Below are positions 44,579-52,998 of a stretch of DNA of 53,008 nucleotides, one piece after another. Made by a program: the position numbers and the translations under genes. A model generated the notes under the pieces. The model was not told the origin of the DNA. It did no database searches and was given only the letters and a program-made list of their open reading frames with translations. The stretch's first letter is position 1. Each line of letters begins with the position of its first letter. The DNA comes from CAYNUJ01 sp964573255 (GTDB taxonomy: Bacteria > Bacteroidota > Ignavibacteria > Ignavibacteriales > Melioribacteraceae): positions 1 to 53,008 of the forward strand of contig CAZNJB010000024.1 in assembly GCA_964573255.1 (NCBI GenBank), written 5' to 3'.

Positions 44579-45548
44579 AAAATATGTGTTAGGTGTGGAT
44601 ATAGGAGGAACGAATACTGCATTCGGAATAGTTGACGAAGCGGGCAATATAGTTTTAAAAAATTCGGTAGAAACTAATTCGCATCTGTCGATAAGCGAAT
44701 TATTCGGTAAAATTGCGATCTTAGTGAATAATTATTTTGCGAGTAACGGTGATGAGTTAATTGCAATCGGTGTGGGAGCACCGAATGCGAATTATTACAC
44801 CGGAAAAATTGAAAACCCTCCAAATTTGGGATGGACAAATGTAGATGTTGTAGAAGAATGGAGAAAATTCTTCGATGTTCCTGTTTTCATTACTAATGAT
44901 GCAAACGCAGCTGCAATTGGTGAAATGATTTTTGGCGCTGCAAAAGGAATGAAAAACTTTGTTGAAATTACTCTCGGTACGGGGCTCGGCAGCGGAATAG
45001 TGGTTGACGGTAATTTAGTTTACGGTAAAACAGGTTCAGCGGCGGAGTTGGGTCACGTTATTATAAAGAAAAACGGTAGACAATGTGGTTGTGGAAGAAA
45101 AGGATGCCTTGAAACCTATGTGTCAGCAACAGGGATTAAAAGGACAGTTTATGAATTACTCGCTTCTGAATCCAATCCATCTGAATTGAGGAGAATTCCT
45201 TTCGAACAATTGACATCTAAAGATATTTTTGATCGTGCGGTTGAAGGGGATAAAATAGCGTTAAAGGCATTCGACTTTACAGCCGAAATACTTGGAAGGG
45301 AATTAGCAAATGCCGCTGCTTATTTGAGTCCAGAAGCTTTCATTCTTTTTGGCGGATTATCGAATTCCGGTGGTTTGCTGATGGATCCGCTCGAGAAATA
45401 TTTCAATGAATATTTATTTAATCCTTTTAAAGGGTCCGTTAAGCTTCTTCGCTCTGCATTGCCTGAAGCGGATGCTGCTATTTTAGGTAGTTCTGCTTTG
45501 GCTTGGAAGGAGTTATCCAAATTTGATAAGATGATAATTGAAAATTAA
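44571..45548 (+). CDS. ROK family sugar kinase, probable glucokinase
   Basis: From the ATG at 44571 the protein is 325 aa. The phosphate-binding GVDIGGTNTAFG lies at 8-19, followed by TNDANAAAIGEMIFGAAKG, with the catalytic Asp in NDAN, TLGTGLGSGIVVDG and the ROK zinc motif CGCGRKGCLETY. It is therefore a sugar kinase rather than a ROK repressor: there is no N-terminal helix-turn-helix. It would phosphorylate glucose delivered by the preceding carrier. An upstream ATG at 44556 is in frame but adds five residues with no SD; the inner start follows GAAGAGAG. It ends the utilisation locus. Confidence 0.9.
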   Translation: MDKKYVLGVDIGGTNTAFGIVDEAGNIVLKNSVETNSHLSISELFGKIAILVNNYFASNGDELIAIGVGAPNANYYTGKIENPPNLGWTNVDVVEEWRKFFDVPVFITNDANAAAIGEMIFGAAKGMKNFVEITLGTGLGSGIVVDGNLVYGKTGSAAELGHVIIKKNGRQCGCGRKGCLETYVSATGIKRTVYELLASESNPSELRRIPFEQLTSKDIFDRAVEGDKIALKAFDFTAEILGRELANAAAYLSPEAFILFGGLSNSGGLLMDPLEKYFNEYLFNPFKGSVKLLRSALPEADAAILGSSALAWKELSKFDKMIIEN

Positions 45549-45574
45549 TTTTTCTGATTTTGATGCTGAGAATG

Positions 45575-45600
45575 GGGAAGAGAGATATCTCTTCCCTTTG
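45575..45600 (+). terminator. Hairpin between the convergent kinase gene and argH
   Basis: GGGAAGAGA and TCTCTTCCC form a perfect 9-bp stem with a GATA loop, 26 bp after the kinase stop, followed by TTTGAAAAATGTTTT. The T-run is poor. Being symmetrical, it could serve either convergent transcript. Confidence 0.6.
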
Positions 45601-45665
45601 AAAAATGTTTTAATGAATTAGGCAGTTAAACAGTTACTACTAATAAAAGTACAGAGAACAAGCAA

Positions 45666-47036
45666 TTACTGAGAAAACTTTCGCTCGTATTTTTTTATCT
45701 CCTCTAATACAAATTTTGGATTGGGTGAACCGTAAGTTTTTTTACGCTCAAGACATTTATCGACTAAAGATAATTTAAAAACGCTTTCGTCAAAACCGGA
45801 AAAGAATTGTTTGTATTCATTTAATGTTAACTCATTCAACTTTTTTTGATTGCTTACAGCATATTTAACTATTTTGCCTACAATCGAATGAGCCTGTCTA
45901 AATGCAACTCCCTTCAATACTAACCAGTCGACAATATCGGTGGCAAATGCATAATCGCCGTTCAATTCTTCTGTAAAACGATTCTTATTAAATGACGCTG
46001 TCTTAATGATGTCGCTTAATAATTTTAATGCATTCGAATATTGATTAAAGGAATCGATAACCGGATCCTTATCTTCCTGCAAATCTCTATTATATGTTAA
46101 AGGCAATCCTTTCAGAGTTGATAATAAAGATAATTGATTGCCGCAAACACGTCCGGTTTTGCCTCGTATTAATTCTGTAATATCGGGATTTTTCTTTTGA
46201 GGCATAAGAGAAGAACCGGTTGAATATTCATCGGATAAAATCATAAAATTCCATTCACTGCTGCACCATAAAATTATTTCTTCGGAAAAACGGCTTAAAT
46301 GCATCATCCCAATTGAGCAGCAGTTTAAAAAATCCAATGCAAAATCGCGGTCGGAAACAGCATCCATTGAATTGGAACAGATTCCTTTAAACCCCAGCAA
46401 ATCTTTTGTCATTTCTCTATCCAAAGGAAGCGATGAACCTGCGAGTGCACCGCTTCCTAAAGGTGAATAATCCGTTTCTTCAAAAGTAGATTGCAATCTA
46501 TTTATATCCCTTTCGAGCATTTCGACGTAAGCCAAAAGGTGATGTGCAAGCGATACCGGTTGAGCACGTTGTAAATGCGTATAACCGGGAATTATTGTAT
46601 CAATGTGTTTTTTCGCTGTTTCTATCAAATTGATTTGTAATTCTCTACAGTATTTAATTAATTCAGAGGACTTTTCTTTTATCCACATTCTAAAGATTGT
46701 GGCAACTTGATCATTCCTGCTTCTTCCGGTGTGAATTTTATCGGCCAAGTCACCGATAATATTTTTTAATTCCAATTCAATCGCAGAATGAATATCCTCA
46801 TATTTATATAAATCTTTAATATCGTTATTCTTGAACTTTTCAACTAATTTATCAAGACCCGAAAAAATTGCATTCAATTCATCATCTGTGATGAGGCCAA
46901 TAGAATTCAACATTTTTGAATGCGCACGATTCTGTTGGATATCTTTTTCAAAAAGTTCAATGTCGATATTTATCGACGTTGAAAATGAAAAAGCATCGTG
47001 CGATAAATTTTTATCGAATCTTTTATTCCACAGCAT
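45666..47036 (-). CDS. argH: Argininosuccinate lyase
   Basis: A 456-aa fumarase/aspartase-superfamily enzyme that splits argininosuccinate to arginine and fumarate, the last biosynthetic step. The first conserved region has DKIHTGRSRNDQVATIFRMW (about 99-118), H154 lies in GYTHLQRAQP, and the signature loop GSSLMPQKKN is at 274-283 with its catalytic serine. The ATG lies 14 bp inside the 3' end of argG, indicating coupling. It is the last gene of the arginine operon. Confidence 0.96.
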   Translation of the reverse strand: MLWNKRFDKNLSHDAFSFSTSINIDIELFEKDIQQNRAHSKMLNSIGLITDDELNAIFSGLDKLVEKFKNNDIKDLYKYEDIHSAIELELKNIIGDLADKIHTGRSRNDQVATIFRMWIKEKSSELIKYCRELQINLIETAKKHIDTIIPGYTHLQRAQPVSLAHHLLAYVEMLERDINRLQSTFEETDYSPLGSGALAGSSLPLDREMTKDLLGFKGICSNSMDAVSDRDFALDFLNCCSIGMMHLSRFSEEIILWCSSEWNFMILSDEYSTGSSLMPQKKNPDITELIRGKTGRVCGNQLSLLSTLKGLPLTYNRDLQEDKDPVIDSFNQYSNALKLLSDIIKTASFNKNRFTEELNGDYAFATDIVDWLVLKGVAFRQAHSIVGKIVKYAVSNQKKLNELTLNEYKQFFSGFDESVFKLSLVDKCLERKKTYGSPNPKFVLEEIKKYERKFSQ

Positions 47037-48243
47037 TGACGGTTAATCCTTTTTTTCTAATTGATGAAAGAGTATGAAAGGGGAGAGCATTTAAATCGAT
47101 AAATCCTTTCGCAGCAGAATGATCGAAAGTATCTCCGGTTGAATAAGTAGCCAATGACTCATTATACAAACTGTATTTAGATTCACGCGATAATACTGTA
47201 ATATTTCCTTTATATAATTGAAGTGTAATTTTTCCGCTTACATATTCTTGCGTAGAATCAACAAATGTCATAATTGAATCGAATAAAGGTGAAAACCATT
47301 GCCCGTCGTAAATTAAATTTGCAGTTTTTTGTGCAACAATTTGTTTAAAGCGGAAAGTCTCTTTATCAAGAACAAGTTTTTCTAATTGGCTGTGGGCATA
47401 ATGTAAAATAACTGCTGCCGGGGCTTCGTAAACCTCTCTGGATTTTATTCCCACAACTCTATTTTCGATCATATCAATTCTACCTATTGCGTGTTCTCCA
47501 CCAATTTTATTCAAAATAGTTACTAATTCTGCAGGAGAATATTCAATATCATTTAATTTTACCGGTATACCGTTCTCGAAAGAGATTTGAAGTTGAATCG
47601 GTTGATCCGGTGCATTGGCAGGAGAAGTTGTCATTTGAAATGCATCTTCCGGCGGAGCATTTTTAGTATCTTCCAATTCTCCGCATTCGGTTGCGCTTCC
47701 CCAAAGATTTTCATCAATAGAATATGGAGTTGTTTTCGTAATTCCGATTGGAATTTTATGTTTTAGTGCATAATCTATTTCTTCTTCACGAGTTTTGAAT
47801 TGCCATTCTCTAAGCGGCGCTAAAATTTGAACTTGAGGCATAAGTGTTTTAAGTCCAATTTCAAAACGTACCTGATCATTACCTTTTCCGGTACAGCCGT
47901 GGGCAATAATATTGCTGCCTTCTTTAATTGCAGTTCGAACGAGTAATTTTACCAATAGAGGTCTACCAATTGCAGTTGCTAAAGGATATTCCCCTTCGTA
48001 CAAAGCATTAGCTTTTAAAGCTTTCCAAGCATAATCAGTTATGAATTCTTCTTTAACATCATAAATGTATACTTTACTTGCTCCTGTAGCTAGTGCTTTT
48101 TCTTTTAATGCATCCCAATCTTCGTTCTGTCCAAGATTTCCGGTAACGGCAATAATTTCGGCATCATATTTTTCACTAAGCCATTTTACCATAACCGATG
48201 TGTCCAAACCGCCAGAATAAGCAACAATAATTTTGTTTTTCAT
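47023..48243 (-). CDS. argG: Argininosuccinate synthase
   Basis: A 406-aa enzyme that joins citrulline and aspartate with ATP. The N-type ATP pyrophosphatase loop AYSGGLDTS is at 8-16. Other hallmarks are HGCTGKGNDQVRFE, SIDENLWGSATECGELED and the ENRVVGIKSREVYEAPAA region in the synthetase domain. It lies 13 bp after argR and overlaps argH. Ornithine carbamoyltransferase, which supplies citrulline, is not encoded in the window. Confidence 0.97.
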   Translation of the reverse strand: MKNKIIVAYSGGLDTSVMVKWLSEKYDAEIIAVTGNLGQNEDWDALKEKALATGASKVYIYDVKEEFITDYAWKALKANALYEGEYPLATAIGRPLLVKLLVRTAIKEGSNIIAHGCTGKGNDQVRFEIGLKTLMPQVQILAPLREWQFKTREEEIDYALKHKIPIGITKTTPYSIDENLWGSATECGELEDTKNAPPEDAFQMTTSPANAPDQPIQLQISFENGIPVKLNDIEYSPAELVTILNKIGGEHAIGRIDMIENRVVGIKSREVYEAPAAVILHYAHSQLEKLVLDKETFRFKQIVAQKTANLIYDGQWFSPLFDSIMTFVDSTQEYVSGKITLQLYKGNITVLSRESKYSLYNESLATYSTGDTFDHSAAKGFIDLNALPFHTLSSIRKKGLTVNAVE

Positions 48244-48256
48244 TATTTTTTATCTC

Positions 48257-48712
48257 CTAATCGTGTTCTGTTGAAATAAATTTCTCAATAAATTTAATTA
48301 CTTTCTGAACTTTTGCTTTTGATTGAGGTATTACGAGAACTGTATCGTCACCTCCGATAGTACCTAAAATTTCCTGATTATTTAATCTGTCTATATAATG
48401 AGCAACGCCTTGTGCACGACCTGCAAGGGTTCTAATAACAATTAAATACTCGCTGTGTTGAATACTTAAAATTTCATAGCCGATTAATTTAGCTATTTGC
48501 TTACCAGACTCATCCGGATTTAAAATGTATTGGATACCGAATTCGGTTTTTTTACGGATAACTCCCAGATCGGAAAAATCACGGCTTAGAGTAGCTTGAG
48601 TAACGTGAATATCGTCATTTTTGAGCAACCTGATTACTTGTTCTTGCGAAGTGATCGCGTATGTGTTCAATATTTGTTTGAGTTTGGTCTGTCGTTTGAA
48701 TTTAGATGGCAT
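48257..48712 (-). CDS. argR: Arginine repressor ArgR
   Basis: A 151-aa ArgR/AhrC protein. The winged helix-turn-helix at 1-70 has TQATLSRDFSDLGVIRK, with the DNA-contacting Ser43-Arg44. The C-terminal hexamerisation/arginine-binding domain has the GTIGGDDT motif at 117-124 (usually GTIAGDDT, so a conservative change). With bound arginine it should repress arg genes, so here it would regulate its own operon. It is inserted between argD and argG, 12 bp downstream of argD. Confidence 0.95.
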   Translation of the reverse strand: MPSKFKRQTKLKQILNTYAITSQEQVIRLLKNDDIHVTQATLSRDFSDLGVIRKKTEFGIQYILNPDESGKQIAKLIGYEILSIQHSEYLIVIRTLAGRAQGVAHYIDRLNNQEILGTIGGDDTVLVIPQSKAKVQKVIKFIEKFISTEHD

Positions 48713-48724
48713 GTTAACTCCTTT

Positions 48725-49909
48725 TTATTTTGTTAAAGTATTACAAACATATTTTAATTTATCGGCGAATTCATCAATTTGACTTTCCGTTATTATAAAA
48801 GGGGGAAGTAACCTTAGTACATTCCCTTTTGCGGTGCAAGTGATAATATTATTTTCTAAAAGAAGATTGACAACTTCTTTTGCATCAATATTGTCGTTAA
48901 ATTCTATTCCAATCATTAATCCTTTACCACGGATTTCTAAAATTGGATCTAAATTTAATGAATTTAATTTTGCTATTAAATAATCGCCGGTAAAGTTAAT
49001 TTTTTCTAGAGCATCCTCATTCAATAACGATAAAACTGCGTTTGCAGCTGCAACAGCTACCGGATTACCGCCAAATGTGGAACCGTGACATCCGGGTTTT
49101 ATTGCAGAAGCTACTCTTTCGGAACATATTGTTGCCCCAAGCGGAAGTCCATTTGCCAGCGCTTTTGCTGAGGTCACAATATCCGGTGTAATTCCATAGT
49201 GCTGATAAGCAAAATGCTTCCCGGTTCTTCCGATTCCTGTTTGTATTTCGTCTATTATCAATAGTAGATTATTGTTTTTACATATTTGTTGGACGTTTTC
49301 AAAATAATCATCCGAAGGCATTTTTATTCCGCCTTCGCCTTGAATTGTTTCAAGCATAATTGCACAAGTAAATTCAGTAATATTATTTTCCAAGGCATTT
49401 AAATCGTTAAACGGTACATATTTAAAGCCCGGTAAAATTGGCTTAAAATCTTTCCAAAGATTAAATTGGCCGGTTGCTGAAAGACTTCCCATAGATCTGC
49501 CATGAAAGCTATCAATGGCAGTAATAATTTCAAATCTTTCACCGCCCCATAATCTTGTGAATTTAATTGCAGCTTCGATAGCTTCAGTGCCGGAATTTGT
49601 AAAGAAAACGCCCGATAATCCTGTTAAATCGCATAGTTTAGATGCTAGTTTTTGTTGCCCTTCTATTTCGAATAAATTACTTACATGCCATAATTCATCC
49701 AATTGTTGCAGTACTTTTTCTTTTATTGAGGAGTTATTATGCCCAAAATTAGTTACTGCAATTCCGCTTAAGAAATCAATATATTCATTTCCATCGGAAT
49801 CATATAACTTGGAACCTATTCCGTGTGAAATGTTCACCGGATATTTATTATATACGTTTAATAAATAATTCTTAGTTTCTGCCGATATATTTTTAGTCTG
49901 TAGAAACAA
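48725..49909 (-). CDS. argD: Acetylornithine aminotransferase
   Basis: A 394-aa class III PLP aminotransferase that converts N-acetylglutamate semialdehyde to N-acetylornithine. It has FFTNSGTEAIEAAIKFTR, SFHGRSMGSLSATGQ, DEIQTGIGRTG at 220-230 and the PLP lysine K249 in TSAKALANGLPLGA. The start is TTG with GGAGG upstream, and it overlaps the argB 3' end by 17 bp. Some family members also act in lysine synthesis; operon context supports arginine. Confidence 0.93.
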   Translation of the reverse strand: MFLQTKNISAETKNYLLNVYNKYPVNISHGIGSKLYDSDGNEYIDFLSGIAVTNFGHNNSSIKEKVLQQLDELWHVSNLFEIEGQQKLASKLCDLTGLSGVFFTNSGTEAIEAAIKFTRLWGGERFEIITAIDSFHGRSMGSLSATGQFNLWKDFKPILPGFKYVPFNDLNALENNITEFTCAIMLETIQGEGGIKMPSDDYFENVQQICKNNNLLLIIDEIQTGIGRTGKHFAYQHYGITPDIVTSAKALANGLPLGATICSERVASAIKPGCHGSTFGGNPVAVAAANAVLSLLNEDALEKINFTGDYLIAKLNSLNLDPILEIRGKGLMIGIEFNDNIDAKEVVNLLLENNIITCTAKGNVLRLLPPFIITESQIDEFADKLKYVCNTLTK

Positions 49910-50657
49910 TTTCGGTTCCTCCGCTATAACAGTTGTTTGAAAAAGTTAAATGATTTCCAATCCAAATTTTTTGAACACCGTAATTCGTTAGCGATAATGC
50001 ACTGTTTACTTTGGGTATCATCCCTTCGGTAATTTGACCGTTATTAATCCAATATTCAATTTCAGTTTTATTCAGTCTATCCTTAGTTTTCCCTTCGATA
50101 TTTATTCCGGGAACATCTGAAAAGTAATAAACCTCTTGAATGTCGAATTCTTTTGCCAATTCTTCAACAAAGAAATCGGCGTTAACATTAATCAAATTAC
50201 CAGATGAATCCATACAAATACTAGAAAAGACTGGGATGAAATTGAAATTGAGCAAATCACTCATCCAATCCAGTTTTCCTGTTCTAATTGGTTTACCCAC
50301 GTAACCCAATTTAGTGTCGGATATTTCCGCTCTGAAAGAATTCCCATCAACTCCGGAAACACCGATCGCGTTTATCCCATTTTTGATAAGTGACGAGACA
50401 ATCTTTTTGTTCAGCAGTCCCGCTTGAACTGCTGCAACTACTTCAATCATTTCTTCAGAAGTTATTCTTTGACCGTTAATAAATTTACTTTCAATACCAA
50501 GTTTTTCAGCCCAATGGGTGATTTGTTTACCACCGCCATGAACAATTATCACTCTGATTCCCGCTTTAGTGAAATTCTTCAGGGTAGTAATCAATCCGGA
50601 ACCGTTTGATAGTTCGTCAATCTTTTTCCCGCTAAGTTTAATAATGATGGTCTTCAT
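49893..50657 (-). CDS. argB: Acetylglutamate kinase
   Basis: From the ATG at 50657 the protein is 254 aa, an amino-acid kinase fold enzyme that phosphorylates N-acetylglutamate. It has KLSGKKID at the N-terminus (family lysine), VIIVHGGGKQITHWAEKLG for substrate and ATP phosphates, and NADFFVEELAKEF. The frame is open to 50678, but the inner ATG has AGGA six bases upstream and lies one base after the argJ stop. It is the short form without the N-terminal helix of arginine-inhibited hexameric kinases, so feedback may act elsewhere (inference). Confidence 0.94.
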   Translation of the reverse strand: MKTIIIKLSGKKIDELSNGSGLITTLKNFTKAGIRVIIVHGGGKQITHWAEKLGIESKFINGQRITSEEMIEVVAAVQAGLLNKKIVSSLIKNGINAIGVSGVDGNSFRAEISDTKLGYVGKPIRTGKLDWMSDLLNFNFIPVFSSICMDSSGNLINVNADFFVEELAKEFDIQEVYYFSDVPGINIEGKTKDRLNKTEIEYWINNGQITEGMIPKVNSALSLTNYGVQKIWIGNHLTFSNNCYSGGTEIVSTD

Positions 50658-50658
50658 C

Positions 50659-51873
50659 TTATGTCCTGTAATAAGCATTAATTTTTATATATTCTTCTGT
50701 AAAATCTGTAGTCCACCATTCAGTTTGTTCGTTGCCTTCGTGTAAATCGATAGAAATTGTAAATTCCTTTTTATCCAGAATATTTTTGGCTTCTTCTTCC
50801 GAAAAATAAGAACGGTAGCCGCTTTCAAGTATTTTTAAGTTGTCAAAATAAATTTCTGCTGAGTCAGGATTAAACTGAATACCGGAATTACCGATGGCAG
50901 ATAAAATTCTACCCCAATTTGCGTCAGCACCGGCAATGGCGGTTTTGACAAGAGGGGAATTTACAACCGCTTTTGCTGCTTTATCTGCAGAGTCTTTATC
51001 TTTGGCATTCAATATTTGAACTCTTACTACCTTTGTAGCACCTTCGCCGTCGGATATAATAGATTTTGCCATTTTCTTGGTTAAATCTTGTAATGCATCT
51101 TCAAACAAATTTAATTTATCAACGTCATCTTCAATAGCAATACCGGATGCTCCGTTAGCGAGTAAGATTACCATATCATTAGTGCTTGTTTCGCCATCAA
51201 CAGAAATTTTATTGAAGGAATTTGAAACACATTTGGAAAGAATTGATTGTAATAATTCCTGAGGAATAATTAAATCGGTTGCAATAAATGCAAGCATTGT
51301 AGCCATATTCGGCATGATCATCCCGCTGCCTTTGCAAATTCCTCCGATATTTGCAGTACTACCGTCGTCAAAGTTTATTTTAAGTGCAAAATGTTTTTTA
51401 AAAGTATCCGTTGTCATTATTGCTTCAGCAGCTTCAATTCCACCGTTGTTTGTAAGTTGAGGAACAATTTCAGAGATTCCTTTTGAAAGGACTTCCATAT
51501 CCATCTGCTTTCCGATAACACCGGTAGAACTGACAAGAGTTTCTTCCGGCGAAATATTTAATTTATTTGCAATCAATTCTGCGGATTTAACAGCGTTATC
51601 GAATCCCTGCTTTCCTGTTGCCGCGTTCGCGTTCCCGGAATTGATTAAAACAGCTTTCACTTTTTTCTTTGAGGTAATAAGCTTCTGGGAATAAATAAGC
51701 GGGGGAGCTTTAACTTTATTAAGTGTAAAAGTTCCCGCAGCATCTGCCGGTAATTCCGAATAAATTAGAGCCAAATCTTTTCTCTTTTTCTTCAGTCCGC
51801 AATGAATGCCGGCTGCTTTTATTCCTTGTACGTCCGTTATACTACCGTTTTCGATATAAGTGTAATGCCCCAT
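50659..51873 (-). CDS. argJ: Bifunctional glutamate N-acetyltransferase/ornithine acetyltransferase
   Basis: A 404-aa self-processing enzyme that recycles the acetyl group from acetylornithine to glutamate. Cleavage would occur before Thr192 in MPNMATMLAFIATD, making alpha and beta chains; that threonine is the nucleophile. Also visible are INSGNANAATGKQG and STGVIGKQM in the alpha chain and GADANWGRILSAIGNSG in the beta chain. Its presence implies the cyclic acetyl pathway, which yields free ornithine and needs little separate ArgA. argC precedes it by 7 bp. Confidence 0.96.
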   Translation of the reverse strand: MGHYTYIENGSITDVQGIKAAGIHCGLKKKRKDLALIYSELPADAAGTFTLNKVKAPPLIYSQKLITSKKKVKAVLINSGNANAATGKQGFDNAVKSAELIANKLNISPEETLVSSTGVIGKQMDMEVLSKGISEIVPQLTNNGGIEAAEAIMTTDTFKKHFALKINFDDGSTANIGGICKGSGMIMPNMATMLAFIATDLIIPQELLQSILSKCVSNSFNKISVDGETSTNDMVILLANGASGIAIEDDVDKLNLFEDALQDLTKKMAKSIISDGEGATKVVRVQILNAKDKDSADKAAKAVVNSPLVKTAIAGADANWGRILSAIGNSGIQFNPDSAEIYFDNLKILESGYRSYFSEEEAKNILDKKEFTISIDLHEGNEQTEWWTTDFTEEYIKINAYYRT

Positions 51874-51880
51874 AAATACC

Positions 51881-52888
51881 TCAAAAATTTATTAATCCAG
51901 TATTTGGATTAAAGCCAAAATATAAATTCATGTTTTGAACTGCTTGTCCAGCAGCTCCTTTAATTAGATTATCGATTGCAGATGTAATTACTATTTTATT
52001 TTCAAACACGTTAATGTTTAAGTCGCAGAAATTTGACATAATAACATCTTTAAGTTTTGGTGGAACGGGTAGAGTTCTTACAAAATATGCTTTTTTGTAA
52101 AACTCATTATATAATTCGTTCAAATTATCCTGATCTAAGCCTTCTTCGGTAAATACTACGCTGGTAGAGTATATTCCGGTAGTAATCGGCATTAGATGAG
52201 ATGTGAATGAATAATCTGCATTAAATCCGTATTGGGATAGCGTCTGCAGTATTTCAGGTTCGTGTTGGTGCTTATTTACTCTGTAAGCAAACAAATTATT
52301 CTCCAATTCCGAAAAGAGATATTCTTCCTTTAATTTTTTCCCGGCTCCACTTACGCCGGAATATGCTGATGTAGAAATAGCAGTAATAATCGAATTATAT
52401 TCTTTTATTATTGGTATTAATCCAAGTGAAACGGCTGTTGGATAGCAGCCCGGGTTGGATATTAGAGTTGTGCCTTTAATATTAGGCTCCAAATCTGCCA
52501 GAGAATATTTTGCTTCATTTAATAATTCTGGATGAGTGTGTTCAATTCCGTACCATTTTTTATATAACTTGGAATTTTTTAATCTGTAATCTCCACTTAG
52601 GTCGATTATCAATGTTGATTTATCAAATATTTGAGCCACTACATCCATTGAAACGCCATGAGGCAAGGAAGTGAAAATTACATCATGATCGTTACTTAAT
52701 TTATCTAATGATAAATAGATATCATCTTCAATAACGTTCATAAATTCAGGGTAAACCGAATAAAGGTTTTTTCCGGCATTATTATTAGCATATAACTTAA
52801 AGCTTTTCACCTTAGGGTGATTAGCAATTATTTTTGTGAGATATTTTCCTGTGTATCCAGAACTTCCTATTATTCCTACAGATAACAT
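51881..52888 (-). CDS. argC: N-acetyl-gamma-glutamyl-phosphate reductase
   Basis: A 335-aa NADPH-dependent reductase that makes N-acetylglutamate semialdehyde. The Rossmann start is VGIIGSSGYTGKYL, catalytic Cys148 lies in SNPGCYPTA, and HQHEPEI carries the conserved His; SGVSGAGKKL is also typical. The ATG is preceded by AAGGA with 5-nt spacing. It is the first structural gene of the arginine operon, and 44 bp upstream lies the stop of a short arginine-rich reading frame that may be its leader. Confidence 0.96.
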   Translation of the reverse strand: MLSVGIIGSSGYTGKYLTKIIANHPKVKSFKLYANNNAGKNLYSVYPEFMNVIEDDIYLSLDKLSNDHDVIFTSLPHGVSMDVVAQIFDKSTLIIDLSGDYRLKNSKLYKKWYGIEHTHPELLNEAKYSLADLEPNIKGTTLISNPGCYPTAVSLGLIPIIKEYNSIITAISTSAYSGVSGAGKKLKEEYLFSELENNLFAYRVNKHQHEPEILQTLSQYGFNADYSFTSHLMPITTGIYSTSVVFTEEGLDQDNLNELYNEFYKKAYFVRTLPVPPKLKDVIMSNFCDLNINVFENKIVITSAIDNLIKGAAGQAVQNMNLYFGFNPNTGLINF

Positions 52889-52932
52889 TTGTTTCCTTTT
52901 GAATTTTAAAAATTATATGTGAATTTAGTAGT
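52889..52932 (-). promoter_or_regulatory. Spacer between the arginine-rich ORF and argC
   Basis: This 44 bp AT-rich gap holds the argC SD (AAAAGGA) and a TATAAT at 52912-52917. Two ATTCA half-sites in direct orientation recall ArgR operator halves but do not form the full palindrome. No GC-rich terminator hairpin is present, so a classical terminator-type attenuator is not visible between leader and argC. Confidence 0.35.
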
Positions 52933-52998
52933 TTAAATACGCGGCAAGCGCGGTCGTCGTGGACGTCGAGGTGAGAGTTTTACGGTATGTAATTTCAT
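52933..52998 (-). CDS. Short arginine-rich ORF upstream of argC, candidate leader peptide
   Basis: Starting at ATG 52998 the frame encodes 21 residues, MKLHTVKL followed by SPRRPRRPRLPRI and TAA. Six of the last twelve codons are arginine, all CGN (CGA, CGT, CGC), and four of the last thirteen are proline. The coding stretch is a GC-rich island in AT-rich DNA. It is in the same direction as argC and ends 44 bp before it. An arginine-sensing leader is the natural reading. Caveats: the frame is still open upstream to the window edge (Tyr-Ile-Ile before Met), so it could be the tail of a longer gene, and no SD is visible in the ten bases available. Confidence 0.45.
   Translation of the reverse strand: MKLHTVKLSPRRPRRPRLPRI

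Noticed and set aside
52899..52927. ArgR operator (ARG box) before argC
   Set aside because: Only separate TGAAT/ATTCA half-sites are present and they do not form the paired 18-bp palindrome; too weak in such AT-rich DNA.
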